Shown in pieces: positions 40,001 through 51,400 of a DNA stretch of 64,000 nt. The position numbers and the translations under genes were made by a program. Location: NCBI RefSeq assembly GCF_026914265.1, contig NC_069134.1, positions 9,231,758 through 9,295,757 on the forward strand, in the 5' to 3' direction. The stretch's first letter is position 1. Every line of letters starts with the position of its first letter. The notes under the pieces were generated by a model, which had not been told where the DNA came from, did not search any database, and worked only from the letters and a program-made list of their open reading frames with translations. The DNA comes from Mya arenaria. Its lineage: Eukaryota > Mollusca > Bivalvia > Myida > Myidae.

Positions 40001-40159
40001 CGTGGATAGAGCTCTTAATTGTGGGGTTTATGGTCTTTATTTCACAAAAAATATCCAAATATTAAGAAAGTTATCTTTAAAAACCTTACCTGAATCGAGA
40101 CTTGTTGACATTTGTTGCCGTGCACTTTACCAAATAAGTCACGTAGGTTCTCCACCGTG
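37002..40159. mobile_element. 3158-bp DNA transposon with about 450-bp inverted repeats, Transib-like ends
   Basis: The left arm 37002-37452 and right arm 39707-40159 are inverted copies with few differences. The ends are CACGGTGGAGAACC and its complement. TGAAA flanks both sides (36997-37001, 40160-40164), a 5-bp target duplication. Transib and RAG-like transposons make 5-bp duplications and start CAC(A/T)(A/G)TG, so CACGGTG fits best, though the very long arms are unusual and the class is an inference. Each arm has four AAAGTRCACGG or CAAAGTACACGG motifs (left arm near 37034, 37235, 37411, 37433). The interior has no transposase that I can see, so the copy is non-autonomous; it holds a broken zinc-finger exon. 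It interrupts a LINE frame. Confidence 0.8.
38510..38800 (-). pseudogene. Broken C2H2 zinc-finger exon inside the TIR transposon
   Basis: On the minus strand, after a TTTATATAG acceptor-like site near 38789, the frame reads TGETKLHVCKYCGK, a TGEKP-type linker and the start of a finger. A frameshift follows, then LKIHERRESGQLKLTCDVCG and HKCLQCRSGFKFKSGLSRHV-KAKH and a stop. The last finger has an intact C-x2-C-x12-H-x4-H pattern; the one before has Gln where the first His should be. It looks like a captured or decayed host zinc-finger gene end. A transposase DNA-binding remnant is possible but less likely. Confidence 0.6.
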
Positions 40160-40164
40160 TGAAA

Positions 40165-40269
40165 AATCAATGCCAAAACCTACTAGGTATAGCCACGGCT
40201 ACCAACGATAATCACGAAATGAAAAACGTATATATTGCAATACTCATTTGCAATATGCTCGGGCTGTAA
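40165..40269 (+). pseudogene. Non-LTR retrotransposon ORF2 3' fragment, part 2 (true C-terminus)
   Basis: Removing the inserted element and one TGAAA copy continues the frame of 36141-37001 without shift for 34 codons (starting NQCQNLLG, ending NMLGL) to a TAA at 40267-40269. That is the expected natural end of the retrotransposon ORF. The 34-codon open frame alone would be weak evidence in AT-rich DNA; together with the target duplication it is convincing. Confidence 0.7.
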
Positions 40270-40411
40270 TGTTATATAGTTTCTATTTAATATTTGAACT
40301 CATGCTTATTTGAACCTCAGGTACAATGCAAAACACGCTTAGTTATTTTAGGGTTTCGCTTTCTAGCTAGATTAACTATGTAAGTGTGTGGACATTATTA
40401 TCACCCCGTAT

Positions 40412-40625
40412 GTCCGCCCGGTTAGCTCAGTCGGTAAAGCGTTGGACTGTTAATCGGACAGCCCGGGTTCGTATATAACTCTATTAAAACACGTTTATGT
40501 TACTGTAACAGTAAGTGATTGTGTACTCTTGGTTTGTATATAACTACTTATATGTATATATCATTTCATGGTTGTAAATATAACTCTGTTCAACTATTCA
40601 TGTATTGGAGGAAATAAAGATTCAT
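40412..40625 (+). mobile_element. tRNA-derived SINE
   Basis: The 5' end, GTCCGCCCGGTTAGCTCAGT then CGGTAAAGCGTTGGACTGTT, reads as the acceptor, D and anticodon arms of a tRNA with anticodon GTT (40449-40451, asparagine). After GGGTTCG the T-arm and 3' acceptor strand are replaced by GTATATAACTC and an unrelated tail of about 150 bp. Box A is good and box B degenerate. A functional tRNA gene is excluded by the missing 3' half. Confidence 0.65.
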
Positions 40626-41401
40626 TTATCCACTGAAAACCGTTAACATATTTCCTTATAGAAGCGACCTTTGGAGAACATTCCAAAATAAGAACCCTAA
40701 ATGATTAAAATTAAGAATTAGCCAAAGAACTTCACAATCCATGCGTTAATCGGGTGGTACTATTTAGCCTGGGAGGGCCGTAGTGCGAGTGGGGAACTAC
40801 GTAAGGCGAGAGAATGTCTCTCAGTTCCTTTCGGAGACCTTAGAGTCTGACTTGGCCCTAACAAAAAAGTTAAATGAATTATTTAAATGCGAAATTATTA
40901 ATGAATTACTTTATTCTAAATAGAAACGTTACCGTAACTTTTCAATAGTATCGGAGTTTAAAAGTGTCGTTATAGAACTTTATAAAAGTTATTCGTTGAC
41001 ATACAAATACTTAATATAAAAGCAAAAACAGGGAAAACATAAAAGAGTATCTCATTTTCTTCTTGTCTTCGTCATTTTTAGCGTAGCCTGAGATCCTAAG
41101 ACCAAACAGCTAAAATCATAACAGGCAAAGGGGGGTCACTCAACATAAAACTTAATCATAGTCATAACCGGTCGCCGTACTTTGTTGTATGCCCCGGGCT
41201 CTACAAATAAAAACTGTTTTGCCGTATAGGCAATGCAGCATAGACTACCATAAACGTTATCATTATATTTGTGTGTAATTAACACTACCGAAGACATTAA
41301 GCAAGGTAATAGTACGTACATGGCTCCACCATTGTCCGTCTTGATTACGTTGTCACTGTCACCGTCATATTGCACCAGGCTCAATTTCAAAACCCACTTA
41401 C

Positions 41402-41555
41402 CAGACAGGAAAAAAGCAACAATTATTGGGGAGAAAACAACAAACAAGCATACTATAACGATTTCAGCCCTTTTGAGATGTATGCCACAAGTCCTATGAA
41501 GAGCAAACAGCGGCAGTGTGAAAAAACAAAACAATACATTTGCCAAGTTCACAAA
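41402..41555 (-). CDS. Possible orphan exon of a membrane protein, unidentified
   Basis: The minus strand has an open segment after a GAGGTAG acceptor-like site, ending at a strong CTGTCTG/GTAAGT donor. It encodes FVNLANVLFCFFTLPLFALH, RTCGIHLKRAE and IVIVCLFVVFSPIIVAFFLS: two hydrophobic segments around a short basic loop. I recognise no family and found no neighbouring exon with confidence. A minus-strand frame starting at 41932 (MFDLRMKIKIGRVV) with a possible GTAAAT donor could be an upstream exon. Chance or a decayed gene remain possible. Confidence 0.25.
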
Positions 41556-42179
41556 CTACCTCATGAATATAAACGGCTTTTGTAAATCATGTTTTACCAT
41601 GTGTAACCTAAACTATAGGCGTTTATTACAGGTCACCAACTCATTGTTTTGTACTGTTATGTCATGAATATTGTATCTTGTGTATTGTTTATTGCATTTC
41701 TAAATGTTAACGATTTAAGGTTATGACTTAAACATATTCCCAAATCTGTTTTATTATTATTATCCTGGTAAATTTTCTTTGCTATTTTTTTATCTAAGCT
41801 CCAAATGAAAGTCAACCTCGTCTGCTCAAAATTACACACTTCTTTGGCTTTTTGCTTATTTACATTCTGATGAGCTTTCGTTGAACAAGGAACAACTCTA
41901 CCTATTTTTATTTTCATCCTAAGATCAAACACTCAACAACGCGCGGACCGGAGAGACAGCACACTGTACGTTACAGGCATATTTTGAACATTTATTGTAT
42001 ACACGCATATGAAAAGAGCGCTACAAAATTCTGGTGCAAAGAATATAATAATATTCTAACTTTAAATCATCTGTAGTCCCATACAGCATAGCCCAATAAC
42101 TGACATAGAACTTTTAAGAATTTAAGAATACTTTTGAAAATAGACTTTTAATGTATTTTGAATATTTTATGAGTGCTTT

Positions 42180-43240
42180 TAAACTAATAGAAAAAAGCAT
42201 CGCAACACGGGACTGATATCTTGCAAAGATATCGACGACGATATTGAACCTTCATTGCTATTTTGTCGGCTACGCATTGAACCGAAGTCGAACCTATATC
42301 ACAAAATCATATCAAGCCGATATCGGATATATGTCGTTCACTTATAAAGCATAAACATATCTAAAGCAATATCTGGCTTATTGTATGTTGTTTAACTCAT
42401 CGAATACAAGTCGAACCGATATCTTATGAACTATAAGTAAACGTCAGGCCGACAATACGCGGGTGATTTAATTTATTCTACAGGATCTGTATTGATATTA
42501 CTTTGATTGATAATCATCTCCATTTTGAGCATTTTGAAAGTCTCGAAAACAACCTGATAAAATAATAACTGAAAACGGCAAGTGAAACTGTATACACGTT
42601 GCTAGTATATATTATAATACAAAATCCTCGTATCATGATGTAGACTCACTCGGATCTGATTATCGACTCACTCGGATCTGATTATCGACTCACTCGGATC
42701 TGATTATCATTGGATGGCATGATAGTCTTAGTCGTGACTCTGAGCCTCCCTTGTTGGCGAAATACCGAAAGTAGGTGACGGGCACTGAGTACGATTGGCC
42801 CTTATTTAACCGGGGCTGACCTACACTTTCTTTTCTCGATGGTGTAACGTTTAGATGTCACTCTTCGTTGCTACAAAACCACTTTTTACGAAATTAATAT
42901 CTTTTGCTTTATTTAAGGATATGTGAATGGATTAGCACAGGTGTCTTCATACAGAATGAAAGATATTTGTCGGATATATGTCTCAGATATCGGCCTGTTG
43001 TGCATCTGATATCGGCACGACTTGTATCCGATGGGCAAAGCAAAATAGGTCCGGTAGCGTTTTCGATAGCGGCGATATACACATGTAGGTCCAAAATCGG
43101 TCCGATGTGAAGCCAACATGTCATCGGCCCTATCAGATGGGCAAAGAAAGTAAGGTCCCATATCCTTGTGGATAACCATCCCATGTATATGTAAATCATA
43201 TCAATCAGATATCGGCTAGGTATGATTTTGCTGACTGGGG
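42180..43240. repeat. Cluster of GATATCGG-type motifs, possible degraded mobile element
   Basis: GATATCGG, CCGATATC and near variants recur around 42217, 42313, 42416, 42980, 43003 and 43207 on both strands, flanking a motif-poor middle. This suggests a fold-back or nested element, but I cannot set its ends. No gene is seen here. Confidence 0.25.
42643..42708. repeat. Three exact 22-bp tandem copies
   Basis: GACTCACTCGGATCTGATTA followed by TC occurs three times without change. Confidence 0.9.
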
Positions 43241-44643
43241 TGTTTCACACCGTATGTCTGTTTAATTGTAAAAATTACGCAAAGCCAGCTTGGTCGGAGA
43301 AATTTATATATAATACATAGTCTGGTTTATGCAATTTGTTCCTGGCTTCTCTTCAAATTAATTGACCCCTTCTAATGAATTTCTGTCCTGCACCAACTCG
43401 TTTAAATATCACTTATACGTGTACTTTTTATTACAAATTCTCCGTTTATATCGTTTTCCCATCTGTTGCATGTCCTTGCAGCCCATATTCAATTATAGCG
43501 CCAATTAGACGTTTCATATATCGCCGCTTTGTTTACTGCTTGTTTTCATGTCATTTCACTTTGATACGATACCCGTCACCTACTTGCAGATCGATTTAAT
43601 CGATTTTCTCTTCTTAACTTGTTCTATAGGCGGAATTTCCCAAGGTTCGGTTTAACCCGCTTCGTTGATTCTTAAATGAATTAAATATGGAAGTCATGTA
43701 TACGTATACGAAATGTACAGTATGCGATACATCGGTTTAATATACAATAATATGTAAAAGAGGAGCTCAGATTCCACACCGAAAACAAAGCATGGAGGAT
43801 TAATGTTTATAAGACACTGGTCAAAAGGTTAAACGCTTAAAGGATTTACTAATTTAATGTAAACGAGTATGGAATAGAGAATTAAAGTGTATATACGCAG
43901 ACACGTTACCAGTCGTTGAGCAAACATTACGGATGATAACCATAAGATACCCTAAACATGGATTTAGTAAAAACTTTTAAGACAAGAAATATACACGGTA
44001 AACAGTGAACCTGGGACTTGGCTTTTGTGTATATTCCATACCCGCGCCAGACAAACTGTCACTTTAAACGTGTGTCAAGTTGATACAAATCATTTTGGAA
44101 ATGTAGCCGAACAATAGGAGCTTCATAACAGGGAGCTTTAAGGGGCTTAAAGAAGAGATATGCTTCAGACTACCGTGTAGTCCAGGTTTTATATAGGAAA
44201 ACGTTGCAGTGTTCTTTATTTGGAAAATATTGATACAGTGGAAGGATTTTATCTAACGATCGATAGCTACCTGTTTTCATAATCACCTCATATGGAAAAT
44301 AATGATCATTTTATACAAGACAACTGGATTCCATCGTTAATTGACATGATTTTAGATGATAATCAGATATATTATTGTCAAGTACTGGTACTAGCAGTTC
44401 TTTACTGGTAAGAGTTCTGTACATTCTGGAATGTATAGCATTGAAAGTGTAATTAACCAGGATGTATCTTTGAACTCAAGTAAAGTGACGATAAGGTATC
44501 ATATATTGACCTGATAGTATTAAAATGACAATGTCTCTTGAAGATGAAATAATGTAGGGATTGTTCTGTGGCCCAATGTTGGCAAGGTACTGTGGTCGTG
44601 CATTGGCTGCACGTTGAACTCCAGATACTGAAAACGTTTCACT
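43241..44643. other. No gene seen; upstream flank of the GAREM-like gene
   Basis: There is no exon with family similarity and no tandem repeat. The promoter and 5' UTR of the gene starting at 44644 should be near the high end, but no clear core promoter element stands out. Confidence 0.3.
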
Positions 44644-47600
44644 ATGAATACCGGTCAGATTTTTACGTACGGACGGACAGGGGGCGACGGTAGTAGCACC
44701 GGGAACGGGGCGTCTTCTTTCACAAATGGAGATACTCAAAGTTGGGAAGAGAAATCCCGCTCATTACGGGACATCATAACTCGTGGCAAGTACCCGTGCC
44801 TTGTGAAAGTGAAAGGCTCCGTAATTAGGAAGTACATGCCACAGAAATCCCCGGGCTCGAGTCCCACGAATCCGGGGGCGGGTCTTACCGGAAACCCCAC
44901 AAACGACGACGAGATTCTTCACGTGATAGAGCTCCGGCGGCACAAGATGGTGGTTGCCACTCGCCTCCAGTGGGAACGCCGTACGAACGAGTACACGCGG
45001 ACGGACAAACATGTGGATATTAACGTGGCACAGAAAGGTAAAGGTCACGGGGGTAGATGAAATAGAGCGTCATGGTCGTCAGTTCGTCATTGGGTTCATT
45101 CGTTCATGAACAAGTATTTTTATGTATTGCAAAAAGAAAGTTTATTTATCCTAAGTATTCAAATACCTTTATCATAAATCATTGAACAATTATCAATTTA
45201 TGGCAAATTCCTTATGCCAATATGAGAATATAGCTACTCTTTAATAACTTCATTTAAAAATGTTTTGTTATATTGCCCTTTTTTGTTTTGAATGGCATTC
45301 CTTTGTAATCTGTTTAACTCTTGATGACACTACAATAGAGCTGTGTGAATGGGTGTATTTCAGCTATTTCTGTAGCGTTGATTGTCTTTTAACGAATGCG
45401 ATACTTCTTTTGTCAGAATTGTTTTCATAAAGGCGGTCTGCATAATTTGTAAATGGATCAATACTTAAGTTGGGAACATATTAAATACTGCCGTATGTCA
45501 AATGTTTTATTCCTCAAGAAAATAAAACATGTTAAATATGCATTTCTTAATTAAACCATAACTATATTTGCCTAGTCCTTACCAGTATTTGACAAATTTA
45601 TGGTCTATTTACGCATACATTTGAAATGGTAAACTCTATCAAGACGATTTAAAGCACTCTTCAGATATACAATAATTTATTCTTTTCAAAATATTGCCCA
45701 TTTTCGTCGCGTATGTATGTAAAACAAGATTGGTTTAACAGGTACATTAGTTTTTGGAGAAGTTTTCTCCTTTATTTTTCATTATATTTTTTGCAGTGGA
45801 TATAATACAGGTTTATCGACAATTTCAATTTTAAACTTGTAAATACATGTAACTTGATTACCCAAATAAATAAAAACAAAAATGCCTCATTATATAGATG
45901 GGAGTTGGTGCATGTTCAATGACAAATGTATACACACAATGCTCGATGGACCACAAGGGGCACACAAATTACAATGTCACTAATATCAACTCAATATTAT
46001 CTTAGTTATAGTTGCCGCTTTCAATCGATTAATCATATACTGTGAACTATGGAACCACCAGACACACCTGTATTGAACGCCACATCTGTCTGATATTGTG
46101 ACATCCCATGATATTATGTTTAACTGACACACTAATATGTCTAACAGACATGTTATAATGTCTAAATGAAATATTATTATGTCTTACTAGCATGTTATCA
46201 TGTCTATCAGACCTGTGATAATGTCTAACTGACACGTTATCATAATAGCTTAAATGTTCTTATTCCTCAAAAGCATTAAATTATGTCTAACCGACATGTG
46301 ATTATTTCTATCTGACATGTTATAATATCAGACCGACATATCATTATGTCTAACCGACATATTATTTTGTCTAATCAACTTATTATCTCTAACTGACATA
46401 TTATTATGTCTACCAACTTATTATGTCTAACCGACATGTTATTATGTCTAACCGACATATTATTTTGTCTAACCGACATGTTATCATGTCTAACCGACAT
46501 ATTATTTATGTCTAATCGACATATGATTATGTCTTAACGACATGTTGTTATGCCTAACCGAAATGTCATTTCGTCTAACCGACATGTTACATATGTCTTA
46601 TCGATATTATATCATATCAGATTACAATGTCGACTTTTGTGATAATTACGTGAACTTGTCTAATTGACATCTAGACGTCTTGTCCACAGAGCGTGCCATC
46701 TTGTTAATTTTTCATGTTATTTTGTCAAAATATGGTTATGTTTTTGATTTCATGATCACTAAATGCAACGTCAATTGGGCGTGGTAACATGTTAATGAGA
46801 AATGTTAACGTATCAATCAGACAAGACAACATTGTGATCTGACATGATAAAACAACAACATAACGTCTTCTAAACATGATAAGACGGAATTGGACAATAC
46901 GTCTTTTGGACATAACTAAACATCAGTTTGACGTAATAACAACTCAATTAAACCTAATAACAGTTAGACAAAATAACATTCCCTTTATTTATAATAATGC
47001 ACCAGTCAATTGTAACCACGGCCCCCAGGTCCGTGAGTATACCGGGGATAGCCGGGGAAATGGGCCGTGTTTATTATCTTTCAGGTGGCCCCGCTGTGCC
47101 GGGTGAATGCGGTGGTTGTGTCTTTGTGCAAAATATAGCGGGGAATTTGCCTTACTTAGGCTCCCTGGGGTGCGGGGGCATTTTGCGCAGATTTGACCAT
47201 CAGTTCGTTCCCGCAGGGCGGAGATTTTACCCGGGGTTGGCTGGACCGAAAGTCAAAGTCCTCGCTATTCCCCGGACCTGGGGAGGCCGTGGTTACAATT
47301 GACTGGTGCATAACATATATGTTAGACATAATAGCATGCCAGTTTGACTTAATAGCATAATATATCATAATATAAAGCCGTTGTGGCGTTCCATACAGCT
47401 ATGCATGCATCCGACTTGCTGACTTGGTGGTTTAGCAGACCAAAAATAAATATTACTCATACATTAATACCAGGAGTCATAAATAAACATTGGGCACTTG
47501 TTAGTTTTAAACGATGTGATTGAAGACATGTTATATGTGCATTTTCTTTCGAAATAACACAAGCTTGAAATTGAAAAATACTTACTTAAATGTCCTCGTT

Positions 47601-48428
47601 CCCTGTTTCATCTAAGTATGGCCTACCGTGAGAAAATGGTTAAATGTTATTTGGTCACAATACAGAGTTTATTTTCTTTGATATCGGTGTCCTGTTAACC
47701 ATGACGCCTAGCAAAATATTAAAGCATCTATACAGCTTTGATCAAGTATCATTTAACGAACTTTATACGGTGTCAGCTAATCTGTATTTGTTTGCAGGCA
47801 ATGTATCCATACATAAAGCGCATAACTTCAATGTTCTTTTTTTAAATAATTCACTAAGATGCTAACATAAAGTGAATTTCCGGAAATTTCAGGATCTATT
47901 TTTGCATGGCTGATGTGGACATTTGGTTGGAACTGAACATGTAATGTAAGCGTTTAAAGAAAGTAAAAAAAGAGGTCAAACCCCAAATGAAACATTTAAG
48001 TGGCTGGGCCCACCAACCGGTATCTTTGCGGTGTTTGAACAGTTGCTTGTCTGACAAGATAGCAGTGACAGTTGTGTTTGCAGGACAAGATAATCTGCTG
48101 TCATCTAACGATGAAACAAGAAAATAAATTTCAACTTTCCACGGCTTCCGCTATTTAAAAGAACATTTGGAGTGATATTGTAACAACTGTGTTTGATAAG
48201 TAAAATTGGGAGTTCTTATGACCTGCTTGGGCGAAGGGGGACGAAACGTCAAGTCCGGCTCAATCTCATTACAATCCGATTGCCAGTAGTCGCTGCACCA
48301 CGTAACGCTGCGGCCCCTTACTTGGCGCAATAAAATAAAAAAAAGCTAACGTAATGAGGTTGAGGCCGGCTAAGCTAAACTTAAATCTTAGAGATTGACG
48401 CCATCGAGACAATGGATGCTAAATGCTA

Positions 48429-48484
<56 letters not shown>

Positions 48485-51400
48485 ATGTTTTTTATGTACA
48501 GAAGTGAACTATTTACAACATGTTTGTTTTCTTAAACCACTTGCAAAAGTGTTTTGGACTCGGAGAAGAATGATCTTCTCACATAGATCCATACGTGTAT
48601 TTTGACAAACTCAGTATTTCAGTTATTTGCAACTTGTTTCAAAATGACACAAAGTGTCCCTTTAACTTTAGTATTTATAAAACCAGTTAATTGATGATCA
48701 ATACTAACTAAAGTTTAAATCTAACATTATGACTCCTTGCCAGGAGTTGAAAAGGGTTGGCCATTAGCTCTCACCTGTGGTGACCCATTTGATCACTGTG
48801 GTTTGATATTCCCTTGTTTATGAAATACGTACATATCATTAATTTATGATCTGGATTGAAATACCGCCAACTTTACGTGCGCCATGGTAGTTATCATTAT
48901 AATTATTTGTCCATACGGTAGCACATTCTTCACTGACGATAAATCTTCAATCTCGTATCATTCAAACACTTGAAAGACTCATTGAAATTATAATGTAACT
49001 TGTATTGGTACAGTACCAGTTCTTCTTCATCGAGTAATCTTCTTTGGAAAAATGCAAGTTATGACAAATACCATCATTTGTTAAATTAATTTATGATATT
49101 ACTTATTTCATTTGTCAATATATATACGTTCTCATATGCCTTTTATTTTCATATTTGTAATATATGTTTAAGTACGTTTGTGTCTTGGCCATATCGATAT
49201 GTAATGCTATGTGTAAATGTTCAAAGGCAAGATGCCGATTTGCCTATAAAAACTTGTATCAAAGCAGCATAAAAGCATATATATTAATGTACATCTATAA
49301 AGCACACGTATACTTTTGTCGAAATTTTATTTTAAGCTCTTTAATATTTAAACATACATTCAGTTCGTAGTGTTTGAAAAATGTAATCATGCGTACAACA
49401 GGATTGTATGGCAGCTAAACCACCTGTTAAGGCATACATTGTACATTCACCTGAATTTTGGTGACCCCCACATGGTCAGTTTGGTATCATTTGAAATGAT
49501 GTCAGAGAAAGGATATGAAACAAGTATACACCTTAACATCATTACAAGCATGCTTTTTATGCATTGAAAGCTTGCAAAGTGGGTTATTTTAAATAAAATA
49601 TCAGCTTATATAAAAAAGTATATGTAACTGCAATAACTCGTCAGTAGTCAAGACCCTTTTGAATTAAATCAAACGTATTCGAGGTCACCGAGCATAATAA
49701 TTTGACAAGCTCATTCGTGCATGTGATACATTAATACTCTAGATACAGTTCATAGATAAATCGTGACCCCATCCTTTCATTTATCCATAAACTGTCGGAC
49801 AGCTTTTTAATCATACCTCATACTTTGTAACATAAAATTTTAGCTTCCAAAGACATTCACCTCTCAAAATGACTTGTAAACAACATAGTTAAATCAATCA
49901 CCACCGACGGTTGCTTTAATTTACAAGATATAAGTGTTACTGGTATAGTCATTTCATAAAAAGCATCACCCAAGTAAAACTTCTTAATAATTTTTAGAAT
50001 GCGCTATGCCGATTTATTCTTAATTATTACTTGTTATTACTATAAGAAGACCATTCACAATTCACCCAGGATCCCCGCCCCTCCATGGTAAATATTGCTC
50101 TAACTTTACAATATAACCATTATATCGTTCCAGGCTGGTTTGAAGTGTTGCCAGATAACGGTCAGCCCGTTGAGTATTTCGACACCATCAACGCCATAGT
50201 CGGTCTCCGGCCAAAACAGTTCCTTGTGCGAACCTCCATAGTTGGGTACGAGCTGAGCATGGAAAACGGCGTCAACAGCTGGGTTCCCTGGGAGATTCGT
50301 CCTGGGGAGGTCCTCACTACCGGTATAGTTCACATGGATCAGAAAAGGACAAAGAAAAAGACATTGTTTAAACGGATATTTAGTTCTAATAAGAATTCTG
50401 GAAAGAAAGAGCAGGACCTCAAATATTTACAATGCTTTGATGCTGATAATCGTGAAATTATGGTACCTTTGATAATGACTGGTGTCTTTAGTCCCGTTGG
50501 CGATCAATCTAATACTAATTTCGACGCTGTGTACAATCTCCATGACTTAATAAGTGCATTTAATTTACCAATCAAGGTTCAACTTATTCATTCCGATGCT
50601 CAAGCTAATAACCATGTGCCTAGTGGAGTGTTACTTTTAGAACGTTTAAAGGACTCAGAAACGGTGCTAGTTGCTAGGCATCCATACGTGGAACACGTCT
50701 CAGAGACGTTTCAGTTACCCGTTGATCAAGATATACAAGTGACAAAAGAGCGGAAAAAGAGACAGAAAAGTTTGACTACTGTTTCAAATTCAGATCCACT
50801 CATTGATAATGCAAATGACATAGTAGATGCACCTGAAATTGTTCTGCCAATTAGAATAAAGGAATCTAAGAAATCAAAAGGAAGTGCTATATTAGAAAAG
50901 TTGAGTGTCCGTTCGAAGAGTAGAAAAGAACGAGCTAGTTTAAAGGCATTACAGGAAGAGGGCATATTTTCTTCTAGACTCAGTAAAAGTGATCTCACGT
51001 TCGAAGACTTTTATGCTAATGGCGAAAGTGACGATGCCAAATCTAAACCATCTGATGAAACAATTGTTAAAGATTCCGTCCAATCTCCAGCAGCTGGCGT
51101 GTCTCAATCAAAACAGGAACTGGATATAGAAAATGGGTACTCTGTGTCCACCAAACGTAGCGCGATGCAAGATAGGGACTTGCCTCCAATACCAAGCAAA
51201 ACCAAAAGTCCAACAAAACGAACCCAGTACACGAAAGAGAATGACTACGAGGAGCTCCCGCTTGCCCCTCGACCTCCACACCTTTATCTTAGTCAGGGAA
51301 CTTCAGAGAACCATGACCATGACGACGGCTACATGACGCCGGCGCGGTTCAGGGAACTAAACGAGGAATCCAAGGGAGACTACGACAATGTTGTTAAGAG

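Noticed and set aside
37002..40159. CACTA or hAT classification of the long-TIR element
   Set aside because: The flanking duplication is 5 bp, not 2-3 or 8, and the ends read CACGGTG rather than CACTA or CAGNG-type.
40412..40471. tRNA-Asn gene
   Set aside because: The D and anticodon arms are good, but the T-arm and 3' acceptor strand are missing, so it is a SINE head.
44476..45048. Minus-strand frames over the GAREM-like first exon
   Set aside because: Shadows of the plus-strand coding exon.
48423..48605. Poly-asparagine protein
   Set aside because: Product of the (AAT)n microsatellite in an intron.
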